From Candidatus Delongbacteria bacterium (GTDB lineage Bacteria; CAIWAD01; BS150m-G50), in NCBI GenBank assembly GCA_016784425.1, contig JADHUQ010000032.1:1-15677 (forward strand): a stretch of 15,677 nucleotides of DNA, written 5' to 3'. A program made the position numbers and the translations under genes. The notes below the pieces were generated by a model. That model was not told the DNA's origin. It was given only the letters and a program-made list of their open reading frames with translations, and made no database searches. Each line of letters starts with the position of its first letter. Within the stretch, counting starts at the first letter, position 1. This document shows positions 14,092 to 15,677 of the stretch, one piece after another.

Positions 14092-15408
14092 CTATTTCAG
14101 TAGTGTACCACGTATCAGCGCCAGACCCTCATCCAGTTCATCCCGGGTGATATTCAACGAGGGACGGAAACGGACAGAGTTATCGCCGCAACCGAGGATG
14201 ACCAGTCCGGCTTCGTAAAGAGCTGAGACGAAGTTATCCCGCTCGGTGCCGGAAGGCAGATCAAAGGCGCACATCAGTCCCCGCCCCCTGGCGTTGCTGA
14301 GTTGCGGGAATTCAATCTGCAGTTGTTCCAGCTGTTGGAGCAGATAGTCGCCCTGAGTGGCGGCATTGGCGACCAGGTTCTCCTGCTCAATCACATCCAG
14401 GTATTTTCCAAAACGAACCATGTCGATCAGGTTGCCACCCCAGGTTGAATTGATCCGGCTGGATTCCACGAAGACATGTCCTTCGACCTCTTCCACCCGC
14501 CGGGAGACCAGAATTCCGCAGACCTGGGATTTCTTGCCGAAAGCGATGGCGTCAGGTTGCATACCTGTATGTTCATGAGCCCAGAAACGACCGGTCAGGC
14601 CTACGCCGGTTTGCACCTCATCCAGAATAAGGAACAGCTCCTGCTCATCACAGATGGTCCGCAGTTGCTGGAAGAACTCGTTACGGAAGTGATTGTCACC
14701 ACCCTCACCCTGGATCGGCTCGATTATGAGCGCAGCGATATCATCCGGGTTGGCGGCGATAGCGGCGTGGATCTGCTTCACCGCCAGCTCTTCCGCCTGC
14801 TGTACTGCGGCCAGATGCTCCTGGTTCAATGGGAAAGTGACTTTGGGATTATCGATGCGTGGCCAGTCAAATTTCGGGAAGTAGATCGTTTTCCGCGGAT
14901 CGCTGGTGTTGGTCAGCGAGAGGGTGTAACCGGTGCGGCCATGGAAAGCCTGCCGGAAATGGATCACCTGGCTGCCCAACGAATCCCCTTTGCCATGGGC
15001 AATATTCTTCCGCCGTTTCCAGTCAAAAGCAACCTTGAGTGCATTTTCCACTGCCAGACCACCACCGGCAACCATAAAGAGATGTGGCAGGTAATCCGGT
15101 ATTCCAAAGCTGCTGAAACGATCGACAAAAGCGGCCATCTCTTCCGTATAAAGATCGGAGTTGGTGATGTTGTTGACCGCCACTTCACTGAGTTTGCTCA
15201 TGAACTCCGGTTCCAGCAGGGCCGGATGATTAAACCCGATCGGAGCAGAAGCGAAGAAAGAGAAAAAATCGAGCAACCAGCGCTCCCGCCTGGAATCGTA
15301 AATCTTTCTTCCTTTACTGCGACGCAGGTCAAAAACCAGGTCCATACCATCAGCCAGCATGTGGCGACCAATCGTCTCATGCACCTGGGCGGGTGTTACG
15401 GCAGTCAT
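14092..15408 (-). CDS. lat: L-lysine 6-transaminase (lysine epsilon-aminotransferase)
   Basis: This fold-type I, class III PLP enzyme moves the epsilon-amino group of L-lysine to 2-oxoglutarate, giving alpha-aminoadipate semialdehyde (piperideine-6-carboxylate). The 438 residues contain GGGLAVENALKVAFDWKR (115-132, PLP phosphate region), FHGRTGYTLSLTNT (155-168), EPIQGEGGDNHF (230-241), the PLP-pyridine Asp263 in LILDEVQTGVG, and FGKKSQVCGI (290-299) with the Schiff-base lysine at K292 or K293. SSRINSTWGGNLIDMVR (317-333) is characteristic of the LAT subfamily rather than ornithine or GABA aminotransferases. The ATG has GGAGG 4 nt upstream. It heads the visible gene train. Its partner, a semialdehyde dehydrogenase, is not in the window. 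Known roles elsewhere are lysine catabolism and pipecolate or aminoadipate formation. Confidence 0.92.
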   Translation of the reverse strand: MTAVTPAQVHETIGRHMLADGMDLVFDLRRSKGRKIYDSRRERWLLDFFSFFASAPIGFNHPALLEPEFMSKLSEVAVNNITNSDLYTEEMAAFVDRFSSFGIPDYLPHLFMVAGGGLAVENALKVAFDWKRRKNIAHGKGDSLGSQVIHFRQAFHGRTGYTLSLTNTSDPRKTIYFPKFDWPRIDNPKVTFPLNQEHLAAVQQAEELAVKQIHAAIAANPDDIAALIIEPIQGEGGDNHFRNEFFQQLRTICDEQELFLILDEVQTGVGLTGRFWAHEHTGMQPDAIAFGKKSQVCGILVSRRVEEVEGHVFVESSRINSTWGGNLIDMVRFGKYLDVIEQENLVANAATQGDYLLQQLEQLQIEFPQLSNARGRGLMCAFDLPSGTERDNFVSALYEAGLVILGCGDNSVRFRPSLNITRDELDEGLALIRGTLLK

Positions 15409-15457
15409 CCATCCTCCAATAAGTTTCTATTTTAAGGTGATTTCTGTCAGGAGCGAG

Positions 15458-15486
15458 AGTATAAAGACACGATCTGCTCTGCTGAA
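15458..15486 (-). promoter_or_regulatory. Possible sigma-70-type promoter for the transaminase gene
   Basis: On the minus strand TATACT (15463-15458) matches five of six -10 bases, with TTCAGC 17 bp upstream as a poor -35 (three of six). It lies about 50 nt before the transaminase ATG. The support is the -10 box and the location only. Confidence 0.3.
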
Positions 15487-15506
15487 CTTAAGAATTTGCG
15501 GTCTGG

Positions 15507-15521
15507 TTGACTGCAAGTCAA
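15507..15521. promoter_or_regulatory. TTGACT-N3-AGTCAA palindrome upstream of the transaminase gene
   Basis: A perfect 15-bp inverted repeat with 6-bp arms lies about 100 nt before the transaminase start and about 20 bp upstream of the weak -35 box. It has the form of a dimeric regulator site. I cannot name the regulator. Confidence 0.4.
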
Positions 15522-15677
15522 GCTTTGTCGCCCTGAGGGTGATATTCATGATCCGGGGGGATACTGTTCCCTGCATGATTGCTACCTCTTCCGGTGTTCT
15601 TCGGGGAGTGAGACCAGGCGATTTACCGGCGGAGCGTGTCAAGTTCCGGCGGAAATCATTCGATAAAAAGTAGTATA

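Larger units (their letters stand above)
15409..15677. other. Upstream region of the transaminase, no convincing gene
   Basis: This 269-nt stretch shows a weak promoter, a 15-bp palindrome, and two copies of CCGGCGGA (15626-15633 and 15646-15653) spaced 20 bp apart. A minus-strand frame at 15427-15576 could encode 49 residues (starting MQGTVSPRIMN) and has AGAGG 8 nt upstream, but it shows no family resemblance. I leave it unannotated as a gene. Confidence 0.5.

Noticed and set aside
14476..15435. Long plus-strand open frame of 319 codons opposite the transaminase gene
   Set aside because: It is antisense to a gene with full family motifs and shows no recognisable domain; the codon pattern of the minus-strand gene explains the lack of stops.
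15427..15642. Minus-strand frame of 71 codons (TTG start), or 49 codons from the ATG at 15576, ahead of the transaminase
   Set aside because: No family match and unremarkable composition; only a moderate AGAGG before the internal ATG supports it.
15637..15642. Perfect TTGACA on the minus strand as a -35 box
   Set aside because: No acceptable -10 hexamer lies 16 to 18 bp downstream.

Overview
The window is a nearly fully coding stretch from a Gram-negative bacterium. Lipid A genes (lpxB, lpxK, and a DUF374 acyltransferase between them) imply an LPS-bearing outer membrane. All sixteen supported genes lie on the minus strand, so transcription runs from high to low coordinates. I see no rRNA, tRNA, transposase, CRISPR array or phage gene. 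The phylum cannot be fixed from this window. The long C-terminal region of the S41 protease and the L-lysine 6-transaminase are weak hints of the Bacteroidota/Calditrichota-like (FCB) group; Desulfobacterota-like lineages are also possible.

Region A (about 15.4 kb down to 2.9 kb, read leftwards) is a dense housekeeping and envelope gene train: L-lysine 6-transaminase, nadE, rsmI, tmk, an S41 C-terminal processing protease, an OsmC-family protein, gamma-glutamyltranspeptidase, an ICMT/PEMT-like membrane methyltransferase, lpxB, DUF374 acyltransferase, lpxK and nadB. From gamma-glutamyltranspeptidase to nadB every junction overlaps by 4 to 20 nt, which suggests translational coupling. The train ends in a hairpin with a T-run after nadB (2832-2857).

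Region B (2.65 kb to the left edge) is a separate unit. It starts at a near-consensus sigma-54 promoter (TGGCA-N6-TTGCT, GG-N10-GC spacing, 2636-2651) just upstream of a short protein resembling the N-terminal part of Maf/DUF115 motility-associated glycosyltransferases. Then come a formyltransferase-fold enzyme, a CMP-nonulosonate cytidylyltransferase (neuA-like) and a nonulosonic acid synthase (neuB-like, cut by the window edge). A sialic- or legionaminic-type sugar pathway plus a formyltransferase, a Maf-like piece and a sigma-54 promoter suggests a flagella-linked nonulosonate pathway that may make an N-formylated sugar. This is the most interesting part of the window.

Several starts were moved from the longest open frame to one with a clear Shine-Dalgarno sequence: the Maf-like gene, gamma-glutamyltranspeptidase, the OsmC protein and rsmI. 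The neuB start was instead placed at an ATG inside the end of neuA. Two stretches of about 300 bases lack a convincing gene: 2605-2913 (terminator, dyads and sigma-54 promoter) and 15409-15677 (upstream region of the transaminase).
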